Source of the DNA: CAWGJF01 sp963715745
Lineage (GTDB): Bacteria; Bacteroidota; Ignavibacteria; Ignavibacteriales; Ignavibacteriaceae
Reading direction: 5' to 3'
Length of the DNA: 64,000 nucleotides
Assembly: GCA_963715745.1 (NCBI GenBank)
Contig: OY970271.1
Span: forward strand, 124,001-188,000
Of this stretch, positions 9,005 to 17,324 are shown one piece after another. How positions within the stretch are numbered: position 1 is the first letter of the stretch; each line of letters starts with the position of its first letter. The notes beneath the pieces were generated by a model. The model saw only the letters and a program-made list of their open reading frames with translations, searched no databases and was not told the DNA's origin. The position numbers and the translations under genes are program-made.

Positions 9005-9838
9005 TTAAAAACCTTTTGCTGCCTGGTATATTTCCTCTGTTGATGTATTCTGGATATAACAAGTGGTGCTTATTTTTTCAGGATTCCATACTGAATTAAA
9101 TGCATCTTCAAATAAAAAAGTTTTTTCCCCGGAAGAAATTAAAGATGAAAGAGAAAGACCAAGTTCATCCGGCATTAAAAATCTTAATACATCATAAAAT
9201 TTTGTCTCCCCGTTTGACCCGGGTGGTGTACTGAATTCAATATCGGTTTCCGTCAGAGCTGTATGAAGTACCAGTCCGCTGATGTTTATTCCTGAAGTGT
9301 CAATAATGCCGAGAGTAATATTAATAAAATAACTTCCGCTGCTCATGCTGTCAACAACACTTAAACTGAAACGCGGAGTTTGAGATAGTTTCTGATCAAT
9401 TACTGTTTTAATTACTGTTGAATCCTGTAAAGATAAATATCTTGTTGTGCCGTCAACTATTGTTGTGGGTGCCGCAAAAATTGTATAATAATTAATTCTG
9501 TAATCACAGGCTTCTTTGTTCGCAAGATAAAAAGGATCAACCGGTGAAGGAAAGTTTGTGGGAAATTTCACAACTGCTAACTTTGAAGGTCCGTATGAAT
9601 TTGCAATTGCTTCAATTACTTTGTTAGATTCAACACATGGGATGCAGCTAACGTTTGCAAAGTCTTCCAGCAGCACTACTTTGTTTGCAACGTTTATCTT
9701 TGGTGTCTGTTCAACTTTTATTTTTAACTGGATGTGACCAGAACCAATAAATACCGGGGCATTGGGCGGATTAGTTTCACAACTCTGAATTAAAAAAACC
9801 AGACTGGAAAAAACAAGGAAAGCTACTACTTTTTTCAT
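9005..9838 (-). CDS. Omp28-related lipoprotein with thioredoxin-like CxxC domain
   Basis: The protein has 277 residues with a lipoprotein signal (MKKVVAFLVFSSLVFLIQSC; lipidated Cys20). A thioredoxin-like domain starts at about residue 53 with VVLLEDFANVSCIPCVES, giving a CIPC pair at Cys65 and Cys68. This is the Omp28/outer-membrane lipoprotein arrangement. It has no T9SS domain, unlike its larger neighbour, so it is probably anchored by lipid to an envelope membrane. A gap of 238 bases separates it from the neighbouring Omp28-like gene; that gap holds no gene or clear hairpin. Whether the CIPC pair is redox active is not known. Confidence 0.78.
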   Translation of the reverse strand: MKKVVAFLVFSSLVFLIQSCETNPPNAPVFIGSGHIQLKIKVEQTPKINVANKVVLLEDFANVSCIPCVESNKVIEAIANSYGPSKLAVVKFPTNFPSPVDPFYLANKEACDYRINYYTIFAAPTTIVDGTTRYLSLQDSTVIKTVIDQKLSQTPRFSLSVVDSMSSGSYFINITLGIIDTSGINISGLVLHTALTETDIEFSTPPGSNGETKFYDVLRFLMPDELGLSLSSLISSGEKTFLFEDAFNSVWNPEKISTTCYIQNTSTEEIYQAAKGF

Positions 9839-9935
9839 CTCTTTATCAGCTCTCTGAAAATCAAAAAACCTCTATTACCAAAATAGATTTATTGTCGGTA
9901 ATAAAATATTTAATCTCTCATATATTTCAAAGGAA

Positions 9936-10901
9936 TTAACGGGGAAGAGTTGAAATTATCCCGACAGAAACGATGTAAACCAAATAAAATGAAAACAATA
10001 ATATTCCTTCCAGGCGTTTTATTACCAGGCCCGATTTACTTAATGGCAAAAGTAAAACCGAGAAGGCCAGCATTACAATAAGATCATATATTTTAATATC
10101 CGTTGATTTGAGCGGTACAATCAGTGAAGATATTCCGACTATACTTAATATGTTGAAAATGCATGAACCGATTATATTTCCGAAGGCTAAATCATTTTCT
10201 TTTTTAATTGCTGCAACAACAGAAGTAATTAATTCAGGTATGCTTGTTCCGAAAGCAACAAGCGTTAAACCAATCACAACATCACTAACTCCAAATGTTT
10301 TTGCAATTTGAATTGAACCTTTCACAAACATTTCTGATCCCACGGCAAGCAAAAATAATCCGCCTGCTATTAATAGAACTGTTAACCAGATTTTGGTTTG
10401 CTTCTTTTTAGCAGCTTTGTGAAAAATTTCTTGCTTCTTTTCATCTTTTGTCTTTAAAGCCATGCTGTAACTGAAAAAAATGTAAGCAATCATTCCCAAT
10501 AACATTATTGCTCCTTCAATCCGGTTAATATTCCCACCGACGAGAAAAACAAACAATAAAACATTTACAAAAATCATAACAGGGATTTCTCGTTTAATAA
10601 TTTGAAGCTGTGCGGTGAGTGGACTAATAGCAGCAGATAATCCAAGTATTAAACCGATGTTACAAATATTAGAGCCAATAACATTTCCAAGTGTAATTCC
10701 GGTATTGCCATTTAAAGCTGCGTTAATTGAAACTATTAGTTCAGGACTGCTCGTAGCAAAAGCAACAATAGTTAATCCAATCACTAATGGAGATACGCCG
10801 AGCCGGAGCGCCAGCGAAGAACTCCCGCGAATTAAATAATTAGCACCAATAAAAAGTGAGATTGCTCCGCCAACCAGGAATATTATAGTTTCAAAACCCA
10901 T
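9936..10901 (-). CDS. Calcium/sodium antiporter of the YrbG/CaCA family
   Basis: The 321-residue integral membrane protein has about ten hydrophobic segments arranged as two homologous halves. Each half carries the ion-binding alpha repeat: VIGLTIVAFATSSPELIVSI (about residues 40-59, Glu54) and VIGLTLVAFGTSIPELITSV (about 210-229, Glu223), each followed by GN-IGS. These repeats define the CaCA superfamily, which exchanges Ca2+ for Na+ or H+. The two halves are joined by a charged loop rich in lysine (about 151-170). It has no close partner; the upstream gene on this strand ends in its own terminator, so it is probably transcribed alone. Confidence 0.93.
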   Translation of the reverse strand: MGFETIIFLVGGAISLFIGANYLIRGSSSLALRLGVSPLVIGLTIVAFATSSPELIVSINAALNGNTGITLGNVIGSNICNIGLILGLSAAISPLTAQLQIIKREIPVMIFVNVLLFVFLVGGNINRIEGAIMLLGMIAYIFFSYSMALKTKDEKKQEIFHKAAKKKQTKIWLTVLLIAGGLFLLAVGSEMFVKGSIQIAKTFGVSDVVIGLTLVAFGTSIPELITSVVAAIKKENDLAFGNIIGSCIFNILSIVGISSLIVPLKSTDIKIYDLIVMLAFSVLLLPLSKSGLVIKRLEGILLFSFYLVYIVSVGIISTLPR

Positions 10902-10954
10902 TTGTGTTCATTTGTTAATTATTTTTAAAGTGCAACAGGAAATTTAAAATAAAA

Positions 10955-10987
10955 AAAGGCTGTCAAGCTATTCGCAAAACAGCCTTT
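10955..10987 (-). terminator. Rho-independent terminator of the small periplasmic protein gene
   Basis: AAAGGCTGT (10955-10963) pairs with ACAGCCTTT (10979-10987). On the minus strand the stem is followed directly by a run of T residues. It lies just after the stop of the gene at 11006-11365. Confidence 0.9.
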
Positions 10988-11005
10988 AACAAAACAAACT
11001 ATAAT

Positions 11006-11365
11006 TTATTCGCCGTGTGCAAGCCAGGATCCTGAAATACCAAGAATCTTGGTATCAGCCCAGGTTGAAATTTTAATAGTCATAGCATCCCTTGATACAG
11101 AGAGCGCTTCAACTTTATAGCGAACATTTTTATCAGATGTTGCATCAAGCAGGTTTACTGAAAGAATAACATCCGGTTTGTTTTCAAACGGATCCAGGAA
11201 GTTTACAGTAATTGTAACACTTCTGTCACCTTTATTTTCTGCAAGTGTGTAGCCTGGTGTGCTGGTGCTTGCGGACCATGTTCCGCTTAGTACTTTTGTC
11301 TGAGCAGAAGCTGCAAAAGCCAGACCCAACACAAGAAGTATTGAAACGAGCATTATTTTTTTCAT
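11006..11365 (-). CDS. Small exported protein of unknown function
   Basis: The start used is the ATG at 11363-11365. It is preceded on the minus strand by GGAGG at proper spacing and begins the signal peptide MKKIMLVSILLVLGLAFAAS. An upstream in-frame ATG overlaps that ribosome-binding site and is rejected. The product has 119 residues; after the signal peptide there is one small beta-rich domain of about 97 residues ending in ISGSWLAHGE. I do not recognise a family. The gene has its own strong terminator and, with a strong ribosome-binding site, looks like a well-expressed single-gene unit. A periplasmic location is inferred. Confidence 0.75.
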   Translation of the reverse strand: MKKIMLVSILLVLGLAFAASAQTKVLSGTWSASTSTPGYTLAENKGDRSVTITVNFLDPFENKPDVILSVNLLDATSDKNVRYKVEALSVSRDAMTIKISTWADTKILGISGSWLAHGE

Positions 11366-11370
11366 ATAAG

Positions 11371-11375
11371 CCTCC
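11371..11375 (-). promoter_or_regulatory. Ribosome-binding site that fixes the start of the 119-residue exported protein
   Basis: GGAGG on the minus strand, five bases before the ATG at 11363-11365. It overlaps the start of the longer frame, so the shorter protein is the real one. Confidence 0.8.
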
Positions 11376-11507
11376 ATTTATTATTGTTTAAAGAAGACGA
11401 TTTAATTATTCTCAGTGAACCGTCATTAAATATAATCAAACTCTTTTAAAAAAATAATTTTTAGTTTATTTAGTATAGATATTCTTCAGTTGCTAATAAT
11501 TAAGTTT

Positions 11508-11861
11508 TTATTTTATCAACTTTTTCTTTGCTGATTTGCTCAAACCATTTACAACAAGATTATAAGATTCTATAATCCATTCTTTCAATTCTTTTGTTTT
11601 AATAGATCCATCCATTAAAACAGTATTCCAGTGTTTTTTGTTCATATGATATCCGGGAATTACCGCTTCGAATTTTTCTCTTAATTCAATTGCTTTTTCA
11701 GGATCACATTTCAGGTTAATTTGCAGCGGAAAGCTGTCAAGCGAAGCCAGCGCAAATATTTTTCCGCCGACTTTAAAGACCAAAGTATCTTCTCCAAACG
11801 GATAGTCTTCTTCGGTTCCATTCAATTTCAGACAATAATTTCTTACTTCTTCCACATTCAT
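11508..11861 (-). CDS. MmcQ/YjbR-family protein
   Basis: The 117-residue protein matches the MmcQ/YjbR (CyaY-like fold) family through most of its length. It has the NYCLKLNGTEEDYPFGEDTL start, then VFKVGGKIFALASL, LKCDPEKAIELRE and the GYHMNKKHWNTVLMDG motif. These proteins are small, cytosolic and proposed to bind DNA; a precise role is not established. The frame is also open through a GTG one codon upstream, but the ATG at 11859-11861 is a normal start. A 16-base near-palindrome lies about 16 bases upstream of the start. The next gene on this strand begins 143 bases downstream, so it is probably independent. Confidence 0.88.
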   Translation of the reverse strand: MNVEEVRNYCLKLNGTEEDYPFGEDTLVFKVGGKIFALASLDSFPLQINLKCDPEKAIELREKFEAVIPGYHMNKKHWNTVLMDGSIKTKELKEWIIESYNLVVNGLSKSAKKKLIK

Positions 11862-11876
11862 CACATTTAAAATTAT

Positions 11877-11892
11877 TAGAACATTTGTTCTA
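11877..11892. repeat. Short inverted repeat next to the MmcQ/YjbR start
   Basis: TAGAACA-TT-TGTTCTA, with seven-base perfect arms around two bases. It sits in the 5' region of the MmcQ/YjbR gene, where a repressor could act. Confidence 0.35.
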
Positions 11893-11955
11893 TTGTTAGG
11901 GGCAATTATTTGATGGAAATTTTAACCAGCCATAAAATAATTTATTAATATTAAA

Positions 11956-12024
11956 ATGAAAATCATTACTCAATTTATTTTAGTTGCTGTTATTATTGCA
12001 GTTATAATTATCTCCGGCTTATAA
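11956..12024 (+). CDS. Possible 22-residue single-span membrane peptide
   Basis: ATG to TAA gives a 22-residue peptide (MKIITQFILVAVIIAVIIIS plus Gly-Leu) that is almost entirely one hydrophobic span after a lysine. It lies between the divergent MmcQ/YjbR and DNA polymerase genes. There is no good ribosome-binding site, and such strings arise by chance in AT-rich DNA, so this is only a candidate. No family was recognised. Confidence 0.2.
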   Translation: MKIITQFILVAVIIAVIIISGL

Positions 12025-12117
12025 TCCTCATCCAGGCTGAATTCCAGATTTACGAATACCTTTGACTTTTCACTTAAATTTTACCATTTATTCAATGTTG
12101 AATTAACAAACATTCCT

Positions 12118-14421
12118 ATGCAGGGCAAAAAAGTATTCATATTAACCGGCGAATGGCAGGATTCACGTGGCAGAAACCTGCTCAAATTCTATGGTGTTTC
12201 TGAAGAATCAAAACCAGTTGAAATTCGCATAACAAACAATCCTGTCTTTTTTATCAGGCGGGCAGACCAGATTGACAATTTAAAGATTCTCTTCCAGAGA
12301 AAAGAAGTTGAGCTGAAAAATTTTTCCGGCAATGATGTTGATGCAATTTATTTCAATACTGAATCGGATTTGAGAAACGCAGCGGAAGAATTGCACACTT
12401 CGGGTTTAAAAACTTTTGAGTCGGACATTGATCCGGGCAGACGATATTTAATGGAAAGATTTATAAATGCCCAGGTAATTGTTTCCGGAAAATCAGAGAT
12501 AAGGAACGGAATTAATACCTTCCTCAATCCTAAAATTGAAAATTGTGAGTTTTCCCCTGAACTGAAAATTGCTTCTATCGATATTGAAACGGGTGCAAAA
12601 AATGGAATGCTTTACTCGGTTGCAGTTCATTTCACATTTAAAGATGATGAATTAAAAAAAGTTTTTTTGCTCAATGAAGGTGAGTCAAAACTTCCGGTTT
12701 ACATTTCTTCTTTTCAAAACGAAAAAGATTTACTACTTGCTTTCTTTAAATGGTTTAATGAGGTTGATCCGGATATAATCATCGGCTGGCATGTAATTGG
12801 ATTTGATTTGATGTTTCTTGAAAACAAATGCAAAGAATTCCACATCAATTTTGATATTGCAAGAGCCAACGGAAGAGTTAGTTTGCGTACAAGAAAGCCC
12901 CGGGGATATTTTGCATCAGTAACCGGAAGAGTTGTTATTGACGGTCCGCATGCCTTGCGTACTTCATTCTTTACTTTTGAAGATTACAAGCTTGATTCTG
13001 TTGCACAGGAATTGCTGGGCGAAGGAAAAGCCATCGATGCTGAGAAGGATAAAGTTGAAGAAATAGACAGAATGTTCAACGAAGAGAAAGAAAAACTTGC
13101 AGAATATAATTTAAAAGATGCAGAACTTGTTACACAGATTTTCAGAAAGGCAAATTTAATTGAACTTTGTATTCGACGCTCACAAATTTCCGGGATGCTA
13201 ATGGATGAGCTTGGAATGATGACTGCAGCTTTTGATCATTTCTTTCTGCCCAGGTTGCACAGAACCGGCTATGTTGCTCCGAATAAAAGTGATATAGAAG
13301 AAACAGAACACTCGGCAGGTGGATATGTTCTGGATCCTGTTCCCGGAATTTATGATGATGTTGTTGTGCTGGACTTTAAAAGCTTGTACCCGTCAATCAT
13401 TCAAACATTTAAAATCGATCCTTATTCTAGATTACTTTCAGATGAAGATACTATCACGACTTTAAACGGTTATAAATTTTCGTCAACACACCACATACTT
13501 CCTGAATTTATAGAAATGCTTATGAAACAACGTGCAGAAGCAGTAAAGAAAAAAGACAAGCAGCTTTCACAGGCTATAAAAATTCTGATGAACAGCTTTT
13601 ACGGTGTAATGGGTTCTTACGGATGCAGATTTTATCATCCGCATCTGCCAACTGCAATAACAGGAACCGGACACAAGCTTTTACTTGGCAGTAAAGAATT
13701 TCTGGAAAAACAAAACTATGAGGTAGTTTACGGGGATACAGATTCACTTTTTATAAAACTCAGAGAAGGTGAAGGTAAAGAAGCAGTAAAATATGGAGAT
13801 GAAATTGCTGTCTCGCTTAATAAATTCTGGAAAGATAAAATTAAAATAGAATACAACCTGACATCTTATCTGGAAATTGAATTCGAAAAATATTACAGGA
13901 AGTTTATTATTACTCCCATGCGTGGTTCTGAGGGCGGTGCAAAAAAGAGATATGCCGGACTTCTTGTAAAAGATGGCAAAGAAGAAATTGAATTTGTAGG
14001 AATGGAGTTTGTCCGTTCAGACTGGACAAGGCTGGCAAAAGAATTCCAGATTGAACTCTATCAAAAAGTTTTTAACGGAGAAGATGTAACTGAATGGTTA
14101 AGAGAAAAAGTAAAAAGCGTAACTGAAGGTGAATTTGATGACAAGCTTGTTTACAGGAAACGTTTAAGAAAAGATGTAGATGATTATACTAAAAATGTTC
14201 CCCAGCATGTCAAAGCCGCAAGATTGTTAAATGATGCAAGTGGAACAGTTTATTACGTCATAACAAAACGCGGACCTATTCCCGTTGAATTAAAACACGA
14301 TGATATTGATTATGATCATTACATCGACAAGCAACTAAAACCAATCGCGGATTCTGTTCTTTCACTTCTCGGCGAATCATTCGACTCAATTGTAAAAAGT
14401 GATCAGCTAAGTTTCTTTTAA
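12118..14421 (+). CDS. polB: Family B DNA polymerase (DNA polymerase II-like)
   Basis: At 767 residues this is close to the length of bacterial DNA polymerase II and has all expected blocks in order. The 3'-5' exonuclease shows ExoI DIET (155-158), ExoII WHVIGFD (224-230) and ExoIII YNLKD (330-334). The polymerase shows motif A DFKSLYPS (419-426), motif B KILMNSFYG (488-496) and motif C YGDTDS (538-543). It copies DNA with proofreading, often during replication restart or damage tolerance. In ExoII the usual Asn of the N-x(2-3)-F/Y-D signature is His225, while the catalytic Asp230 is kept. The gene stands alone on the plus strand; no LexA-type box was recognised upstream. Confidence 0.93.
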   Translation: MQGKKVFILTGEWQDSRGRNLLKFYGVSEESKPVEIRITNNPVFFIRRADQIDNLKILFQRKEVELKNFSGNDVDAIYFNTESDLRNAAEELHTSGLKTFESDIDPGRRYLMERFINAQVIVSGKSEIRNGINTFLNPKIENCEFSPELKIASIDIETGAKNGMLYSVAVHFTFKDDELKKVFLLNEGESKLPVYISSFQNEKDLLLAFFKWFNEVDPDIIIGWHVIGFDLMFLENKCKEFHINFDIARANGRVSLRTRKPRGYFASVTGRVVIDGPHALRTSFFTFEDYKLDSVAQELLGEGKAIDAEKDKVEEIDRMFNEEKEKLAEYNLKDAELVTQIFRKANLIELCIRRSQISGMLMDELGMMTAAFDHFFLPRLHRTGYVAPNKSDIEETEHSAGGYVLDPVPGIYDDVVVLDFKSLYPSIIQTFKIDPYSRLLSDEDTITTLNGYKFSSTHHILPEFIEMLMKQRAEAVKKKDKQLSQAIKILMNSFYGVMGSYGCRFYHPHLPTAITGTGHKLLLGSKEFLEKQNYEVVYGDTDSLFIKLREGEGKEAVKYGDEIAVSLNKFWKDKIKIEYNLTSYLEIEFEKYYRKFIITPMRGSEGGAKKRYAGLLVKDGKEEIEFVGMEFVRSDWTRLAKEFQIELYQKVFNGEDVTEWLREKVKSVTEGEFDDKLVYRKRLRKDVDDYTKNVPQHVKAARLLNDASGTVYYVITKRGPIPVELKHDDIDYDHYIDKQLKPIADSVLSLLGESFDSIVKSDQLSFF

Positions 14422-14523
14422 TTATTGCTTAAAATCACATCTGTATCCCTGAATATAATCCCATCGAACTAAACCTTAACTCTGTTTGTTAACATTGTAG
14501 ATATTTTAAATCATGGAGATAAA

Positions 14524-14976
14524 ATGACTTCAAAAGAAAAGATTTTAAAAAGTTTAACAAATTTATATTGGGCAGAAATGGAAACCGTAATGAATTACAT
14601 TTCAAATTCCATAAATCTTGATGGCGTACGAGCAGAAGAAATTAAAAAATCACTTACTACAGAAGTTGCCGATGAACTAAATCATGCCCAAACTATAGCA
14701 AAAAGAATTAAAGAGCTAGGTGGAAGTGTTCCTGGCTCCGTTGAATTTAAAGCTGTGCAAAATGCACTACAGCCGCCCAAAGACACAACTGATGTATCTT
14801 CAGTTATTAAAGGAGTTATTACTGCAGAAGAACAGGCTATAGAAGGTTACAATGCTTTGATTAAAGTTTGTGAAGGAGTTGATTATGTTACACAGGATTT
14901 GGCTGTAAGATTATTGGCTGATGAAGAATCTCACAAATCACTTTTTGAAGGATTTCTTAAAGAATATTCAGTTTAA
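14524..14976 (+). CDS. Ferritin-like di-iron protein
   Basis: The 150-residue, mostly helical protein has the ferritin-like four-helix pattern. A glutamate lies in the first helix (WAEMETVMNY, Glu18/20), then ExxH in ELNHA (Glu51, His54), a glutamate in TAEEQAIEGY (Glu102/103) and a second ExxH in DEESH (Glu134, His137). This is the metal-site spacing of bacterioferritin or Dps-like and other ferritin-like proteins. Iron storage or oxidative-stress protection is plausible, but the exact reaction is not shown. GGAG at 14515-14518 precedes the ATG. The gene is followed 61 bases later by folE on the same strand. Confidence 0.85.
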   Translation: MTSKEKILKSLTNLYWAEMETVMNYISNSINLDGVRAEEIKKSLTTEVADELNHAQTIAKRIKELGGSVPGSVEFKAVQNALQPPKDTTDVSSVIKGVITAEEQAIEGYNALIKVCEGVDYVTQDLAVRLLADEESHKSLFEGFLKEYSV

Positions 14977-15037
14977 ATCTTAAAGAGAAAATCAAAATAA
15001 AGTATTAGAATAAATTAATATAATTAAGGAATGTAAT

Positions 15038-15712
15038 ATGAGAGATCCCGGAGTTGCTCATAAAATCAATTTTGAAGAAATAATTGATGATCACATTTTA
15101 ACTTCGCTTGATACACCTTTAAGAAACGATGCATTTAAAATTGACGATGAATTAAAAATAGAAATTATTGAAAAAAATTTCCGTGAAATAATGCATGTTC
15201 TTGGGCTTGATTTGAAAGATGAAAGTTTAAAAGGCACTCCCCACAGAGTAGCAAAAATGTATGTGAAGGAAATTTTTAACGGATTGAATCCTGAAAACAA
15301 ACCGCAACCGACTTTATTTGAGAACAAATTTAAGTTCAACGAAATGCTTGTTGAAAAAAACATTACAATTTATTCTTACTGTGAGCATCATTTTGTGCCA
15401 ATAATTGGAAAAGCGCACATTGCATATTTTCCTAAAAATCACGTAATTGGTTTATCAAAGCTTAACAGGATTGCGCAGTATTATGCAAAGCGTCCTCAGG
15501 TTCAGGAAAGATTAACAATGCAAATCGCAAATGATTTAAAAGAAACTTTGCAAACTAATGATGTTGCAGTTTTAATTAATGCAGATCATTTGTGTGTTGC
15601 CTCAAGAGGAGTAAATGATGTTAATAGTTCAACAATCACATCCAGCTATAACGGAAAGTTTTTAAATGATGAAACACGCAAGGAATTTTTAAGCCATGTT
15701 AGTGCAGCGTAA
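15038..15712 (+). CDS. folE: GTP cyclohydrolase I
   Basis: The protein opens the imidazole ring of GTP to make dihydroneopterin triphosphate, the first step towards folate and pterins. The 224 residues include GTPHRVAKMY (67-76), the zinc motif YCEHHFVPIIGKAHIAYFP (Cys115, catalytic His117/118), GLSKLNRI (138-145), RPQVQERLT and the second zinc cysteine in HLCVASRG (Cys186). The N-terminal about 35 residues are extra compared with minimal FolE proteins. AAGGA precedes the ATG by seven bases. The SDR-DUF2867 gene starts 8 bases after the stop, so the two are co-transcribed; a link between them is not obvious. Confidence 0.96.
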   Translation: MRDPGVAHKINFEEIIDDHILTSLDTPLRNDAFKIDDELKIEIIEKNFREIMHVLGLDLKDESLKGTPHRVAKMYVKEIFNGLNPENKPQPTLFENKFKFNEMLVEKNITIYSYCEHHFVPIIGKAHIAYFPKNHVIGLSKLNRIAQYYAKRPQVQERLTMQIANDLKETLQTNDVAVLINADHLCVASRGVNDVNSSTITSSYNGKFLNDETRKEFLSHVSAA

Positions 15713-15720
15713 TTATTAAA

Positions 15721-17196
15721 ATGATTTTAGTAACAGGAGCAACAGGCTATGTTGGCGGTAGATTGGTTCCGCGGCTTTTGGAAAGCGGATACAAAGTCCG
15801 CTGCCTTGCAAGAGATGCATCAAGATTAAAAAACAGATGGAACGGAGCAGAAATTTTTCAGGGTGATGTTTTAGATAAAGAATCACTCAACAAGGCATTA
15901 AAAGGAATTGATGCAGCTTATTACTTAATTCACTCGATGGGTGGTAATGATGAGTTTTCAACAACTGATATAATCGCTGCTGAAAATTTTGCACATGCTG
16001 CTGAAAATCAAAAAGTAAAAAGAATAGTTTATCTTGGCGGGCTTGGTTCTTCAGATGAAAACCTTTCGAAACACTTATTAAGCAGATTACAAACTGGTGA
16101 TGCTTTAAGAAAGTTCAGCGTTCCGGTAACAGAATTCAGAGCCGGGGTAATTGTCGGTTCGGGAAGTCTATCTTTTGAGATGATCCGGTATCTTACCGAA
16201 CGACTTGCTGTAATGATAACTCCAAAATGGGTAAACACAAAAACACAGCCAATTGCAATAAGAGATGTACTTCGTTATTTAGTTGATGCACTTATTGTTG
16301 ATAAATCAAAAGGAGAAATAATAGAAATTGGCGGAGAAGATATACTTACCTATAAAGATTTGATGAGGATATATGCTGAAGTAAGAGGCTTGAAAAGATA
16401 CTTCATCAAAGTTCCGGTTCTTACTCCACGCTTATCATCACATTGGATTGGTTTTGTTACACCGCTGCCATCAAGAATTGCAAAACCATTGGTCGATGGT
16501 CTGAAAAATGAACTTGTCTGCAAAAGTACAAAGGCAAAAGAGTTGTTCAGCTTCAAAACTATTTCTTATAAACAAGCTGTAGAACTGGCACTTCAGAGAA
16601 ACAAAGAAGGCAAAACAGAAACTATTTGGTTTAGTGCATATTCGTCTGGTTTAAAAAATAAGGTGAGCCCTGTTCATCTTGCTCAAAAAGAAGGAATGAT
16701 AATTGAAAAGAGAGAAACCGTTGTAGATGCAAATGTTGATTCAACTTTTAAAGCATTTGCTTCTCTCGGAGGAAAGAATGGCTGGTATGCAAATTTTCTA
16801 TGGAGGATTCGCGGTTATATAGATCTGCTTTTCGGTGGGGTTGGTTTAAGAAGAGGAAGACGAAGTGAAACGGAATTATTGCCCGGTGATCCGCTGGATT
16901 TTTGGAGAGTTGAAGAGATAGAAAAAAACAAATTACTCCGGCTTCGGGCTGAAATGAAATTGCCGGGTAAAGCCTGGCTTCAGTTTCAGGCTGAACAAAA
17001 CCTTGATGGTACAACTAAATTAATTCAAACAGCTTTTTACGAATCTAAAGGATTATGGGGATTGTTGTATTGGTATTCTGTTTATCCTCTGCACGGATTA
17101 ATATTCGGAGGGATGATTAAATCTATTAAAAAATCTGCTGAAAAAATTAACCATCGAAATTCACTGACAACAGATTTTCAGAAAATACAGAATTAA
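15721..17196 (+). CDS. SDR-type NAD(P)-binding protein with C-terminal DUF2867
   Basis: Residues 1-300 form an atypical short-chain dehydrogenase/NmrA-like Rossmann domain with the dinucleotide motif TGATGYVGG (5-13), RDASRL and AYYLIHSMGG. Residues about 330-480 are a DUF2867 domain of the START/SRPBCC-like type (with GDPLDFWRVEEIE and LRLRAEMKLPGKAWLQFQ). This two-domain architecture is a recurrent bacterial family whose substrate has not been established; reduction of a lipid- or quinone-like ligand is only a guess. It follows folE by 8 bases and is followed by a 128-base gap before the next gene. Length (491) is normal for the family and no truncation is visible. Confidence 0.85.
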   Translation: MILVTGATGYVGGRLVPRLLESGYKVRCLARDASRLKNRWNGAEIFQGDVLDKESLNKALKGIDAAYYLIHSMGGNDEFSTTDIIAAENFAHAAENQKVKRIVYLGGLGSSDENLSKHLLSRLQTGDALRKFSVPVTEFRAGVIVGSGSLSFEMIRYLTERLAVMITPKWVNTKTQPIAIRDVLRYLVDALIVDKSKGEIIEIGGEDILTYKDLMRIYAEVRGLKRYFIKVPVLTPRLSSHWIGFVTPLPSRIAKPLVDGLKNELVCKSTKAKELFSFKTISYKQAVELALQRNKEGKTETIWFSAYSSGLKNKVSPVHLAQKEGMIIEKRETVVDANVDSTFKAFASLGGKNGWYANFLWRIRGYIDLLFGGVGLRRGRRSETELLPGDPLDFWRVEEIEKNKLLRLRAEMKLPGKAWLQFQAEQNLDGTTKLIQTAFYESKGLWGLLYWYSVYPLHGLIFGGMIKSIKKSAEKINHRNSLTTDFQKIQN

Positions 17197-17324
17197 CGAT
17201 TCTATCCACTCAATAATTTATACTGGAGAGCTTAGCATCTTTAAACATCATATATTCGAAAGAAATTTTTTATATTGGATAACAAAACTTCTCTTCTTCA
17301 ACAAACTATTGAATACGGTATAAT

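Noticed and set aside
12057..12064. TACCTTTG as polymerase B promoter
   Set aside because: It matches TAnnTTTG, but no TTG lies about 20 bases upstream, so support is too weak to list as a feature.
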